Notes under the pieces: model-generated
What the model saw: the letters and a program-made list of their open reading frames with translations, nothing else
Told to the model about the DNA's origin: nothing
Database searches by the model: none
In this document: piece by piece, positions 9,261 to 16,713 of the stretch
How the letters are laid out: every line of letters starts with the position of its first letter
Numbering within the stretch: position 1 is the first letter of the stretch
Source: Burkholderiales bacterium
GTDB lineage: Bacteria; Pseudomonadota; Gammaproteobacteria; Burkholderiales; Burkholderiaceae_C
Assembly (NCBI GenBank): GCA_003963005.1
Contig: RXJW01000003.1
Coordinates: 1 to 64,000, forward strand
Direction of reading: 5' to 3'
Length of the DNA stretch: 64,000 nucleotides
Made by a program: the position numbers and the translations under genes

Positions 9261-10037
9261 ATGGACACGCGCGGATCACCAGCCCCGTCGGCCCTGCGGC
9301 TCGCCGCGGGGGGCGAGCTGCAGTTTCACCCGGCCCGCCGGGCGCTCGGTGGCAGGACGCGGGCGCTGCTGCTGTGGCTGCCCGGCGGCGGTTTCACCGG
9401 CGATCTGCCGGCGGCATCGCTGGCAAGCCCGGCACTGCTGGCGCAAGCCGGTGCTGATACCGTCGTGCTGACCTACCCGCGCCCGCCCCGCGATCCCTTC
9501 CCGGCAGGCCTCTCGGTCGCCTTCGAGGCGCTGAACGCCCTGGCGCACCAGCCCGGTCGGTGGACGGCCGGCGCGCCGGCGGCACTGTTCGTGGGCGGTG
9601 AAGATGCCGGGGGCAACCTCGCCGCGGCGCTCGCACTGATGGCCCGCGACCAGCTGGGCCCCACGTTGGCCGGCCAGGTGCTTGCGCTGCCGATGCTCGA
9701 TCCCCGCCTGGGGAGCGCCTCGATGCGGCGTGCCGCCTGTGGGGACCTGAGCTGTCCCTACACCCAGGGCTGGAAGGCCTACCTCGGGGACGACGCCCGA
9801 ACCGACCACCCGTACGCCGTGCCGCTCCATGCGAGCCGCCTGGCTGGCCTCGCGCCGACCTTGATCCTGGCGAGAGCGGACCATCCGCTGGCCGACGAAT
9901 CTCGTCGCTACGGCGCCGCACTGCGGGCCCAGGGCAGCCCGGCATGGGAGGCGATGCTTGATGACAGCGCCGGTACGCAGGCGGAGTCCACCCTGCACAG
10001 CTTCCTGTGCGAGGCCACCAAGCTCAGTGAGGGGTGA
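9261..10037 (+). CDS. HSL-type alpha/beta hydrolase with Asp in place of Ser
   Basis: 258 residues with the alpha/beta-hydrolase-3 (hormone-sensitive lipase) layout. The usual HGGG oxyanion motif reads PGGGF (41-45), and the nucleophile elbow GDSAGG reads GEDAGGNLA (113-121), so the catalytic serine position is Asp115. The remaining triad members are recognisable: Asp207 in RADHPLADE and His246 in LHSF. With Ser replaced by Asp this could be an Asp-nucleophile enzyme, as in dehalogenases and epoxide hydrolases, or a catalytically dead homologue. It is divergent from the LysR gene, its likely regulator. Confidence 0.75.
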   Translation: MDTRGSPAPSALRLAAGGELQFHPARRALGGRTRALLLWLPGGGFTGDLPAASLASPALLAQAGADTVVLTYPRPPRDPFPAGLSVAFEALNALAHQPGRWTAGAPAALFVGGEDAGGNLAAALALMARDQLGPTLAGQVLALPMLDPRLGSASMRRAACGDLSCPYTQGWKAYLGDDARTDHPYAVPLHASRLAGLAPTLILARADHPLADESRRYGAALRAQGSPAWEAMLDDSAGTQAESTLHSFLCEATKLSEG

Positions 10038-10064
10038 CAGGCCCGGACGCCGGGCCCGATGGGA

Positions 10065-10268
10065 TCAGGGTTCGGCCTTGCAGTTCGGCTTGCAGACGAC
10101 CTCGTTGCGGCCGAGCAGCCGGATCGACTGCAGGCTGGACGGGGCGCGGTGCTTGCCGCACTTGAAGCAGGAGCGGGTATGGCCGCTGCCGAGGAAGGGC
10201 GATCCGCCCACTTTCGACGCATAACGCAAGCCATCCTGGCGGACCGCGGTGACGGTGTCTTTGCTCAT
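10065..10268 (-). CDS. Cys-rich miniprotein, paralogue 1
   Basis: 67 residues. It contains CFKCGKHR near the middle and VCKPNCK at the end, a CxxC...CxxxC pattern suggesting a small zinc-binding fold. It shares the order DGLRYxSK, GSPF, CFxCGKHR, L-S--LLG, VCxPxCK with the 78-residue product at 11168-11404, so the two are paralogues bracketing tdk. I start it at the Met at 10268 (MSKDTVTAV), because the paralogue begins at the equivalent place. No function is known to me; DNA, RNA or protein binding would be typical for such a fold. Confidence 0.65.
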   Translation of the reverse strand: MSKDTVTAVRQDGLRYASKVGGSPFLGSGHTRSCFKCGKHRAPSSLQSIRLLGRNEVVCKPNCKAEP

Positions 10269-10403
10269 TCTTCGGCACAGGTCGGACGAAACCTGCATTG
10301 ACTCACGCCGAAGATGACAACGCCATCTCGCAAGCCCGCGGTTCTCGCTGAAAAGCGTCGAATCCTCGGGTTGACCCGCCCTCGATCTGCGGGGTCGAGC
10401 TGC

Positions 10404-10426
10404 CCTGACAATGGCTTCCTGTCAGG
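10404..10426. repeat. Short inverted repeat before tdk
   Basis: CCTGACA (10404-10410) and TGTCAGG (10420-10426) form a perfect 7-bp inverted repeat with a 9-base spacer, ending 8 bases before the tdk start and overlapping its Shine-Dalgarno AGGA. It could be an operator or an mRNA hairpin that hides the ribosome site. Confidence 0.4.
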
Positions 10427-10434
10427 AACACCCC

Positions 10435-10995
10435 ATGGCCAAGCTCTTCTTCCGTTATGCCGCGATGAACGCGGGCAAGTCCACCGCATTGCTGCAGGTC
10501 GCCCACAACTACGAAGAACGGGGCCATCGGGTGCGGATCTTCACCGCGCGGCTGGACGACCGCTACGGCCGCGGCTTCGTCACCTCACGACTCGGCCCGC
10601 AGCGCGAGGTGGAGCAGTTCGACGCCGACACCGACTTCGTCGCCCTGATGGACCAGACACCGGGCATCGCCTGCATCCTCGTGGACGAAGCGCAATTCCT
10701 CACGAAGCGCCAGGTGCAGCAACTCCACGAGATGGCCCACCTGCGCCACCTGCCGGCCATCTGCTATGGCCTGCGCACCGATTTCCAGGGCGAACTCTTC
10801 CCCGGCTCGGCCACGCTGCTGGCGCTGGCGGACGAGATGGACGAAATGAAGACGATCTGCGACTGCGGCCGCAAGGCGACGATGAACATGCGGGTGGATG
10901 CCAACAACCGCAAGGTCACGGAAGGCGCCCAGGTGGAGATCGGCGGCAACGCCCGCTACCGCTCCGTCTGCGGTCGCTGCTTCCGCCAGGGATAA
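10435..10995 (+). CDS. tdk: Thymidine kinase
   Basis: 186-residue type II thymidine kinase, which phosphorylates thymidine with ATP in pyrimidine salvage. The P-loop reads MNAGKST (11-17), the Walker B equivalent is DEAQF (84-88), and the zinc-binding 'lasso' domain supplies Cys142, Cys144, Cys179 and Cys182 (CDCG and CGRC). The substrate-proximal block YGLRTDF is present. An in-frame ATG at 10411 exists, but MAKLFFRY at 10435, 8 bases after AGGA, matches the family N-terminus. The gene is flanked on both sides by opposite-strand Cys-rich paralogous miniproteins. Confidence 0.95.
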   Translation: MAKLFFRYAAMNAGKSTALLQVAHNYEERGHRVRIFTARLDDRYGRGFVTSRLGPQREVEQFDADTDFVALMDQTPGIACILVDEAQFLTKRQVQQLHEMAHLRHLPAICYGLRTDFQGELFPGSATLLALADEMDEMKTICDCGRKATMNMRVDANNRKVTEGAQVEIGGNARYRSVCGRCFRQG

Positions 10996-11086
10996 AAACA
11001 AAGGCGGCCACCAGCCGCCCGGAGGCACGAGCAAAGCGTGGTGCCTTCACGGCGCCGACCGCCGGGCCGCCCCAAGGCGGCGCCTC

Positions 11087-11124
11087 TCGATGCATGTCGG
11101 GGCCACGGCCCCGACATGCATCGA
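11087..11124. repeat. 18-bp perfect hairpin, convergent intergenic palindrome
   Basis: Arms at 11087-11104 and 11107-11124 are perfect complements separated by AC; the core reads GGCCACGGCC. It lies between the convergent tdk and miniprotein genes, inside a 170-base GC-rich stretch with further stems (CCCCCTCGGGGGG just after). It may be a bidirectional terminator or a REP-like dispersed palindrome. There is no T-run on either side. Confidence 0.75.
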
Positions 11125-11167
11125 CCCCCTCGGGGGGGCAGCCCGCGCACGCGCGGGCCGGGGGCCA

Positions 11168-11404
11168 CTACTTCGCGGCAATCTGCGCGTCAAGTTCCTT
11201 GCAGGACGGCGAGCAAACCGGCTGCGACTTGCCGAGCAGCTTTTTGGACTTCAGCATCGCGCGGGGACGATGCTTGCCGCAGAGAAAGCACGACATCGTG
11301 GCCGCGCCGAAGGAGGAGGTCGCCGCGAAAGGCGAGCCGGGAGCTTTGGAGCGGTAGCGCAGACCATCCGCTTCGATGGTGGTCTTGGTGGTTTCTTTGG
11401 CCAC
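11168..11404 (-). CDS. Cys-rich miniprotein, paralogue 2
   Basis: 78 residues, with CFLCGKHRPR and VCSPSCK giving the same CxxC...CxxxC arrangement as the product at 10065-10268, and the shared N-terminal DGLRYRSK and GSPF blocks. The C-terminus adds a short helical tail (ELDAQIAAK). The two conserved Cys pairs at near-constant spacing suggest a zinc ribbon or treble-clef-like knot. It converges with tdk across a strong palindrome. Function is unknown; the paralogy with the gene on the other side of tdk is the main clue. Confidence 0.7.
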   Translation of the reverse strand: MAKETTKTTIEADGLRYRSKAPGSPFAATSSFGAATMSCFLCGKHRPRAMLKSKKLLGKSQPVCSPSCKELDAQIAAK

Positions 11405-11500
11405 GCTGGTCCTGTCGAAGAGTGTTGTGAGGGGAGACGCCCAGGCGGACGTCGACGCCCGTATTTTCCACGATGTGGCGAAACCGCCGGCCTAGGGCTT

Positions 11501-12262
11501 TCAACCCCCCTTGAACTGCGCCGGTCTCTGGCCCGCCCAGGCCGCCTGCCCTTCGCGCAGATCGGCGGAATCGCGCGCCCGCCGGATGTCCTCGGTCAGC
11601 ACCGCCGCATCCAGCCGACCGGCGGCGATCGCGTTCAGGTGCTGCTTCATCGGCAGCAGCGCGAGCGGCGCCATGCCGAGCAGGTCGTCAATGAGCGCCT
11701 GCAGGACCGCGTCGAGCGTGGGAACGTCGGGCAGGAGCTGGTCGAGGTAGCCGCAGGCGAGCAAGCCGGCCGCATCGAACGTGCGCCCGGCCAGCAGCAC
11801 CTGCTTGGCCGTCGCGAGACCCAGGCGGTTCACGAAACGCCGCAGGCCGCCCGCGTAGAAGTGCAGGCCGATGCGCGCCGCCGGCACGAACATCTCCACC
11901 GCAGGGCCACCCAGGCGGAAGTCGCAGGCCAGCGCCAGGTCGGCCGCACCGCCGTAGGCCCCGCCGTGCAGCCGGGCGATGGTGATCGGGCGAGCGGCCT
12001 CCAGCGCATCGGCCAGTTCGCCGAAGCGCGCGCCCGCATCGATCGCGCCCAGCGCGCCGAGATCGAACCCGGCGCAGAAATGGCGCCCCTCACCGGCCAG
12101 CACCAGCACGCGCACCGCATCACAGGCGTTCACCTCGTCGAGCAGCGAGCGCAACGTGGCGAGATCCTCCACCGCGAGCCGATTGGCCTGGCGCGGCCGG
12201 CGCAGCGTGATGCGCGCCACGCCGCCGTCGATGTGCAGAACGGGAGGCTGGCTGCTGCTCAT
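11501..12262 (-). CDS. Enoyl-CoA hydratase/isomerase family protein
   Basis: 253-residue crotonase-fold protein. It has the CoA-binding/oxyanion segment GRHFCAGFDLGALG and the second oxyanion segment ARLHGGAYGGAADLALACDFRLG. In classical enoyl-CoA hydratases two glutamates sit in the second motif and the one after; here the positions read GGAYGGAADLAL and FVPAARIGLHFYAGG, lacking an obvious pair of Glu residues. It may therefore be an isomerase, a hydrolase-type crotonase, or act on an unusual substrate. The ATG overlaps a possible 32-codon upstream frame by ATGA (12259-12262). Confidence 0.85.
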   Translation of the reverse strand: MSSSQPPVLHIDGGVARITLRRPRQANRLAVEDLATLRSLLDEVNACDAVRVLVLAGEGRHFCAGFDLGALGAIDAGARFGELADALEAARPITIARLHGGAYGGAADLALACDFRLGGPAVEMFVPAARIGLHFYAGGLRRFVNRLGLATAKQVLLAGRTFDAAGLLACGYLDQLLPDVPTLDAVLQALIDDLLGMAPLALLPMKQHLNAIAAGRLDAAVLTEDIRRARDSADLREGQAAWAGQRPAQFKGG

Positions 12263-12357
12263 GAGACCGCACCGGTGCCGCGCCCCTGGCGCGCGCAGCC
12301 TTGCGCCAGGCGCCGCGGCAGCGCGTGGGTGGGGTTGAAGTCGTCAGGCACGGGCAT
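12259..12357 (-). CDS. Possible 32-residue ORF coupled to crotonase gene
   Basis: An ATG at 12357 opens a 33-codon frame (MPVPDDFNPTHALPRRL...) whose TGA overlaps the ATG of the crotonase-family gene by ATGA, the junction style used by most real gene pairs here. Third positions are almost all G or C, as in neighbouring genes. No Shine-Dalgarno is apparent, and the product is too short to recognise. It could be a leader ORF for translational coupling or a chance frame. Confidence 0.25.
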   Translation of the reverse strand: MPVPDDFNPTHALPRRLAQGCARQGRGTGAVS

Positions 12358-12402
12358 CGCTTTACAAGCCAGACATTGTGACGACGTAAGCTCGCAGGCC
12401 CA

Positions 12403-12420
12403 TTGTCACAAAAACGTCAT
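12403..12420 (+). promoter_or_regulatory. Pho-box-like direct repeat at phosphatase start
   Basis: TTGTCAC-AAAA-ACGTCAT (12403-12420) resembles a PhoB half-site pair (CTGTCAT-AWAW-CTGTCAY) with the correct 11-bp phasing, just before a phosphatase-family gene. However, it overlaps the only credible ATG (12419), so a transcript activated in the classical way would start inside the coding region. It is recorded as a resemblance, not a functional call. Confidence 0.25.
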
Positions 12421-14086
12421 GTTGCACACCCGCCGTCGCCTGCTGGCCCTGACCGTCGCCGCCAGTTGCTCTGCCTTCACCGCGTGCTCGTCGACGCCGC
12501 CCGCCCGTGCTGCCACGGCCACCCCGGTGAGCCCGAAGCTGGTCGTGCTTGTCGTCATCGACGGCCTGCCGATGCGCCAGGTCACAGGCTACCGGGATCA
12601 GCTCGCTCCCGACGGCTTCGCCCGCTTCCTGGACCGCGGCCGCTGGTTCGCCGAGGCCCGATACGCCCACGGCCACACGGTCACAGCGGCGGGCCACTCG
12701 GTCATGCTCAGCGGCGCCTACCCGCAGCGCAGCGGGATCATCAGCAACGAATGGCGCGACCCGGTCACGGGCGAGCCCGTCTACAACACGGGTGACGCCG
12801 CCTACCAGTACATCGACAACCCCACGGCGCCGCTGTCGGGCACGAGCCCGCGCAACCTGAAGGTGGAGACGCTGGGCGACGTGCTGCGCACCCGCTCGCC
12901 GGCGTCCAAGGTGATCGGCATTTCGGGCAAGGACCGCGGCGCCATCCTGCCGGCCGGCCACAAGGGCACGGCCTACATGTACATGACGGAGACGGGCCGC
13001 TTTGCCTCCAGCACCTACTACATGCCGGCGCACCCGGCCTGGGTGACGGCCTTCAACGCAGCCAACCCGGCCGATGCCTTCTTCAAGAAGACCTGGGCAC
13101 CGCTGCTGCCCGAGTCGGCCTACGCCCGCTCGGTGCCGGACGGCCAGTCCTGGCAGGTGGCCAGCGGCAACGGCAACCAGTTGCCCGCGGTCATCGGCGA
13201 CAAGATGGACGCCCCCGGCGCGCGCTTCTACGGCAACTTGCTGGCATCGCCCTTCGGGGACGAACTGACGCTGGCCTTCGCACGGGCCGCCGTCACCAAC
13301 GAGCAACTGGGCGGGCGCGGCGTGACGGACATCCTGTCGGTGAGCCTGTCCAGCCACGACTACATCAACCATGCCTTCGGCCCCGAGTCGCGCCTGTCGC
13401 ACGACCACCTGCTGCACCTGGACCGCCACCTGCAGGCCTTCTTCCAGTTCCTGGACAAGACGGTGGGCGCCGGCAACTACGTGCTGGCGCTGACGGCCGA
13501 CCACGGCTTCACCGACACGCCCGAGTGGGCCGTCACCCAGGGCCGCGACGCCGGCCGCGTCACCACCGGCCCGGCGCTCAGCCTCATCAACAGCGCCCTC
13601 ACCGCCCGGTTCGGCGTCGACAAGCTGGCCTGGAACTTCTCCGCAGCGGGCCTGCTGCTCAACGAGAAGCTGGCCGCCGACAAGGGTCTGAAGTTCGCCG
13701 ACGTGCAGGCCGCAGCCCGCGACGAGCTGATGAAGCTCCCGGGCGTGGCCGCCGTGTTCACGCGCGAGCAGCTGCTGGGCAACGACACGACCACGCCGTA
13801 CCTGGAGGCGATGCGCAAGTCCTACGACCCAACCCGCGCGGCGCAACTGCAGATCGTCCTGAAGCCGGGCTGGATCTTCAGCTTCCGCGCCGGCGGGAGC
13901 ACGCACGGCAGCCCCTACCGCGTCGACACGCACGTGCCGCTGCTCTTCTGGGGCCCGTCCTATGTGGGCCAGGGTGAAGTGAAGACCCCGGTCGAGGTGG
14001 CCGACCTCGCCCCCACGCTGGCTGCCATCACCGGGCTGCCCGCACCAGCGCAGTCCCAGGGCCGCGACCTGAAGCTCAAGCCCTGA
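12419..14086 (+). CDS. PafA-like alkaline phosphatase/phosphodiesterase, exported
   Basis: 555 residues of the alkaline-phosphatase superfamily. The N-terminus has basic residues, a hydrophobic core and a Cys at 23 (SAFTACSS), close to a lipobox, so it may be a lipoprotein. The first metal ligand is in VVIDGL (Asp48). HTVTAAGHSVMLSG (86-99) carries the Thr nucleophile that distinguishes PafA-like and NPP enzymes from Ser-type PhoA. Further metal ligands lie in SSHDYINHAFGP, ADHGF and STHGSPYRVDTHVPLLFWGP. It likely hydrolyses phosphate mono- or diesters in the periplasm. No Shine-Dalgarno is evident before the ATG. The end overlaps the convergent PAS gene by 11 bases. Confidence 0.85.
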   Translation: MLHTRRRLLALTVAASCSAFTACSSTPPARAATATPVSPKLVVLVVIDGLPMRQVTGYRDQLAPDGFARFLDRGRWFAEARYAHGHTVTAAGHSVMLSGAYPQRSGIISNEWRDPVTGEPVYNTGDAAYQYIDNPTAPLSGTSPRNLKVETLGDVLRTRSPASKVIGISGKDRGAILPAGHKGTAYMYMTETGRFASSTYYMPAHPAWVTAFNAANPADAFFKKTWAPLLPESAYARSVPDGQSWQVASGNGNQLPAVIGDKMDAPGARFYGNLLASPFGDELTLAFARAAVTNEQLGGRGVTDILSVSLSSHDYINHAFGPESRLSHDHLLHLDRHLQAFFQFLDKTVGAGNYVLALTADHGFTDTPEWAVTQGRDAGRVTTGPALSLINSALTARFGVDKLAWNFSAAGLLLNEKLAADKGLKFADVQAAARDELMKLPGVAAVFTREQLLGNDTTTPYLEAMRKSYDPTRAAQLQIVLKPGWIFSFRAGGSTHGSPYRVDTHVPLLFWGPSYVGQGEVKTPVEVADLAPTLAAITGLPAPAQSQGRDLKLKP

Positions 14087-14717
14087 GCAGCAGCGCCGCG
14101 GCCGTCTCGCCCCAGATGGCTTCGGTGAGCGTCACCACGCCCAGCCGGCGCCCGAGGGCCGCCGCCTGGGCCGGGCCGGTGGCCGGCAGCATCAGCAGCA
14201 GGCGGCCGTCGTCCAGCCGCATGCAGCCGTCCTCACCGCGGATGCGCGACAGCAGTTCGGCCGGGTCGGCCGTGGCGGGCAGGGTCGCCACGGACAGCGG
14301 CCAGGCCCGTGGGTCTGCCAGCAGGGCCTGCAGAAGTTCGCGCCCACGCTGGGCCGACAGCAACTGGCCCGTCAAGGGCCGCGGCCCCGCCAGCGCGCTG
14401 ATGTCCACGCCCGTCATCGCCAGATCGCCCCGTGGCGTGCGCTGCTCCACCCACCAGAGTCGCCGACCGTCACGCCACGCCTGCTCATAGCCGCGCTGTG
14501 CCATGCGGCTGCGGCGCTCGGGTGGGTCCACCGGCCCGATGCCGGCCGCGCGTGCAGCCTCGACCAGTTCGGCCCAGCGCGGCGACGAGAGCGCGTCCAG
14601 CCCCCAAGCCTGCCGGTAGGCGGCGTTGGCATGCAGCAGGCGGTCGTCCGCATCGAACAGGGCCAGCATCAGCGGGCCGTCATGCAGGGTCTGCCACCAG
14701 AGGTCGTCGTGCGTCAC
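14076..14717 (-). CDS. PAS protein with degenerate GGDEF-like C-terminus
   Basis: 213 residues starting at a GTG. Residues about 15-110 look like a PAS fold (GPLMLALFDADDRLLHANAAYRQAWGL, then WWVEQRTPRGDLAMTGVDIS). The remaining about 90 residues keep the outline of a GGDEF half-domain: a strand (WPLSVATLP), then DDGRLLLMLPATG in the place where GGDEF-LLLLP would be. The signature Gly-Gly-Asp/Glu-Glu is lost and the domain is short. It is therefore probably a sensor remnant without cyclase activity, or a c-di-GMP/GTP binding module. It converges on the phosphatase gene with 11 bases overlap. Confidence 0.65.
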   Translation of the reverse strand: MTHDDLWWQTLHDGPLMLALFDADDRLLHANAAYRQAWGLDALSSPRWAELVEAARAAGIGPVDPPERRSRMAQRGYEQAWRDGRRLWWVEQRTPRGDLAMTGVDISALAGPRPLTGQLLSAQRGRELLQALLADPRAWPLSVATLPATADPAELLSRIRGEDGCMRLDDGRLLLMLPATGPAQAAALGRRLGVVTLTEAIWGETAAALLLRA

Positions 14718-14741
14718 ACCCCGATTCTGGGGCGCTCCGCC

Positions 14742-15539
14742 TCACCGGCGCTGGATCTCGCCGGATCCGGTGACGCTTTGGCGCAACTGCGGGCGGCCGG
14801 CGTAGGTGAGGTCGCCGGATCCGCTCAGTTGCACGTCCAGTTGCTCCGTCACGCCGAGGGACAGATCGCCCGAGCCGCTCAAGCTGACCTTGGCGCCGCG
14901 GCCGGACAGGGCCCGCGCGTCCACATCGCCCGAGCCGCTGACGGTCCAGCTCTGCTGATCGGCCCGGCCCGCCAGGCGCACATCGCCCGAGCCGCTGAGG
15001 TTGACGTTCAAGTCCTTCACCTCGACAAGGCCGACGTGAACATCCCCGGAGCCGACAACGGTCAGTGCGAGGCTGTCGCCCTTGAAGCTGTCCATGGCCA
15101 GGTCGCCCGAGCCGTGGATGGCGATCGCCTGCAGCGTGCGCGCCGTGATGCGCACCACCGGGGCCGACCGGGTCGTGAAGCCGGCGTCGCGCTTCAGGCG
15201 CACCACCAGCGTGTCGTTTTCGACCGCCGTCTCGACGAGCGGCTCGATGTTGTCATCGGCCGTGACGATGGCCTGGTCACTGCCACCCTGGGCGAGCTTG
15301 ACGTCGACCGGACCGTCGATGCGCAGCTTCGTGAACGCCGACAGCGCCCGCTGCTTCTCGACCTTGACACCCGAACCCCGCACCCGGTGCTTGCCGCTGC
15401 CGTAGTCCATCGGCCCCGTGAAGCTCGCCGACCAGCCGTCGGCCTCCCGCTTGATGCGCAGTCGCCAGTCGTTCTCGCTGGCCATGGCCGAGGACGCGAG
15501 CAACGCGGCGGCAATCGTGAGGAGGGCGAGGCGTGTCAT
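14742..15539 (-). CDS. Exported DUF2807 beta-helix protein
   Basis: 265 residues with an N-terminal signal peptide (MTRLALLTIAAALLASSAMA). The mature part matches the 'head GIN' DUF2807 pattern: AFTKLRIDGPVDVKLAQG, then IHGSGDLAM and at least six SGSGD/GSGDV turns spaced about 15-20 residues apart, consistent with a right-handed parallel beta-helix. The repeated GSGD makes the DNA repetitive (GCCCGAGCC units) on the plus strand. Such proteins are exported or surface-associated and of unknown function. It is divergent from the metallopeptidase at 15666. Confidence 0.82.
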   Translation of the reverse strand: MTRLALLTIAAALLASSAMASENDWRLRIKREADGWSASFTGPMDYGSGKHRVRGSGVKVEKQRALSAFTKLRIDGPVDVKLAQGGSDQAIVTADDNIEPLVETAVENDTLVVRLKRDAGFTTRSAPVVRITARTLQAIAIHGSGDLAMDSFKGDSLALTVVGSGDVHVGLVEVKDLNVNLSGSGDVRLAGRADQQSWTVSGSGDVDARALSGRGAKVSLSGSGDLSLGVTEQLDVQLSGSGDLTYAGRPQLRQSVTGSGEIQRR

Positions 15540-15665
15540 GGGAATCTCCGGTTCGTCGATCCGGCGGCAGTGTGGCGAGACCGTCCGCCGCCTGCCTGGA
15601 GGACGCGACGGACTGCACATTGGCGGTGACGGGCCGTAGGATGAGTCGATCAACAGGAGCCGCCG

Positions 15666-16538
15666 ATGAAATGGGAAGGTCAGCGCGAGAGTGAGAACGT
15701 CGAAGACGCCCGCGAGGGCGGAGGTGGCGGCGGCCGGGGCCTGCCGATCGGCGGGCGCGGCATCGGGCTGGGCGGCTTCGTCATTGCATTGCTGGCGTCG
15801 TGGGTGCTGGGCGTGAACCCGCTGACCGTGCTCGGCCTGCTCAGCGGCGGTGGCGGGCAGCAAGTCCAGGCACCGGCAGGCGACTCGCATGCGTCGGACC
15901 CCGCCTACCGTTTCGTCAAGGTGGTGCTGGCCGACACCGAGGACGTGTGGGGCGCCTATTTCAAGCAGCGCGGTCAGGCGTACCAGGAACCGAAGCTGCG
16001 CGTGTTCCGCGGCAGCGAGCCGACGGCCTGCGGCCAGGGCGAGGCTGCGATGGGCCCGTTTTACTGCCCGGCCGACCGCAAGGTCTACATCGACCTGGGC
16101 TTCTACGACACGCTGCGCACCCGGCTGGGCGCGCCGGGCGACTTTGCCCAGGCCTACGTCATCGCGCACGAAGTGGGGCACCACCTGCAGCACCTGATGG
16201 GCACCAGCGCCAAGCTCGACCAGGCCCGCGGGCGGGTGTCGGAACGTGAAATGAACGCGCTCAGCGTGCGGCTTGAACTGCAGGCCGACTGCTTCGCCGG
16301 GGTGTGGGCGCAGTTGTCGCAACGCAGCAAGGGCTGGCTGGAGCAGGGAGACATCGAGGAGGCCCTGAACGCCGCCGCCCAGATCGGTGACGACACGCTG
16401 CAAAAGCGCGCCCGGGGCACGGTGGTCCCGGAGAGCTTCACCCACGGCAGCAGCGCCCAGCGGGTGCGCTGGTTCAAGCGGGGGCTGGACGCCGGAGAAT
16501 TGCGGGCATGTGACACGTTTTCGTCAACCGCCCTCTGA
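15666..16538 (+). CDS. ypfJ: YpfJ-type neutral zinc metallopeptidase
   Basis: 290 residues. A Gly-rich N-terminus and one membrane segment ([19 protein letters not shown]) precede the peptidase domain with [12 protein letters not shown], whose two His and Glu bind and activate zinc. The third ligand likely lies in [12 protein letters not shown], where the Glu and Asp resemble the distal motif of this family. [16 protein letters not shown] is also diagnostic for the YpfJ/KPN_02809 family. The start is supported by AGGAG eight bases upstream. It is membrane-anchored with the catalytic domain outside the cytoplasm; substrates are unknown. Confidence 0.9.
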   Translation: MKWEGQRESENVEDAREGGGGGGRGLPIGGRGIGLGGFVIALLASWVLGVNPLTVLGLLSGGGGQQVQAPAGDSHASDPAYRFVKVVLADTEDVWGAYFKQRGQAYQEPKLRVFRGSEPTACGQGEAAMGPFYCPADRKVYIDLGFYDTLRTRLGAPGDFAQAYVIAHEVGHHLQHLMGTSAKLDQARGRVSEREMNALSVRLELQADCFAGVWAQLSQRSKGWLEQGDIEEALNAAAQIGDDTLQKRARGTVVPESFTHGSSAQRVRWFKRGLDAGELRACDTFSSTAL

Positions 16539-16713
16539 AGCCCGGACCCAGGCCCACCCAATCGAGGGGGCGGGCGATGCGCCTCAGCGGGCTTTGTATG
16601 GAACACTCCTTCCCAAACCGCCGAGCCCAACCGACGCCTCGGCGCGCCCAGTAAAAGAGCGCGGACGGCGCCCTCCCGGGTGTCTTCCGATCAGAACTAC
16701 GAGGCCCACTGTC

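Noticed and set aside
11027-11080. A fourth copy of the 77-bp element near CCGCCGGGCCGCCCCAAG
   Set aside because: Only about 15 bases resemble the element (CGCCGGGCCGTCCCAAG); the rest and the start-codon end are missing, so relation is unproven.
10898-12418. Open reading frame extending upstream of the phosphatase gene by about 500 codons
   Set aside because: It runs through tdk, the palindrome and antisense of the crotonase gene; the signal peptide at 12419 marks the real beginning.
14790-15130. Tandem DNA repeats of GCCCGAGCC type, possible CRISPR or VNTR
   Set aside because: They encode the GSGD turns of the DUF2807 protein on the minus strand; spacing follows codons and no CRISPR-like spacers exist.
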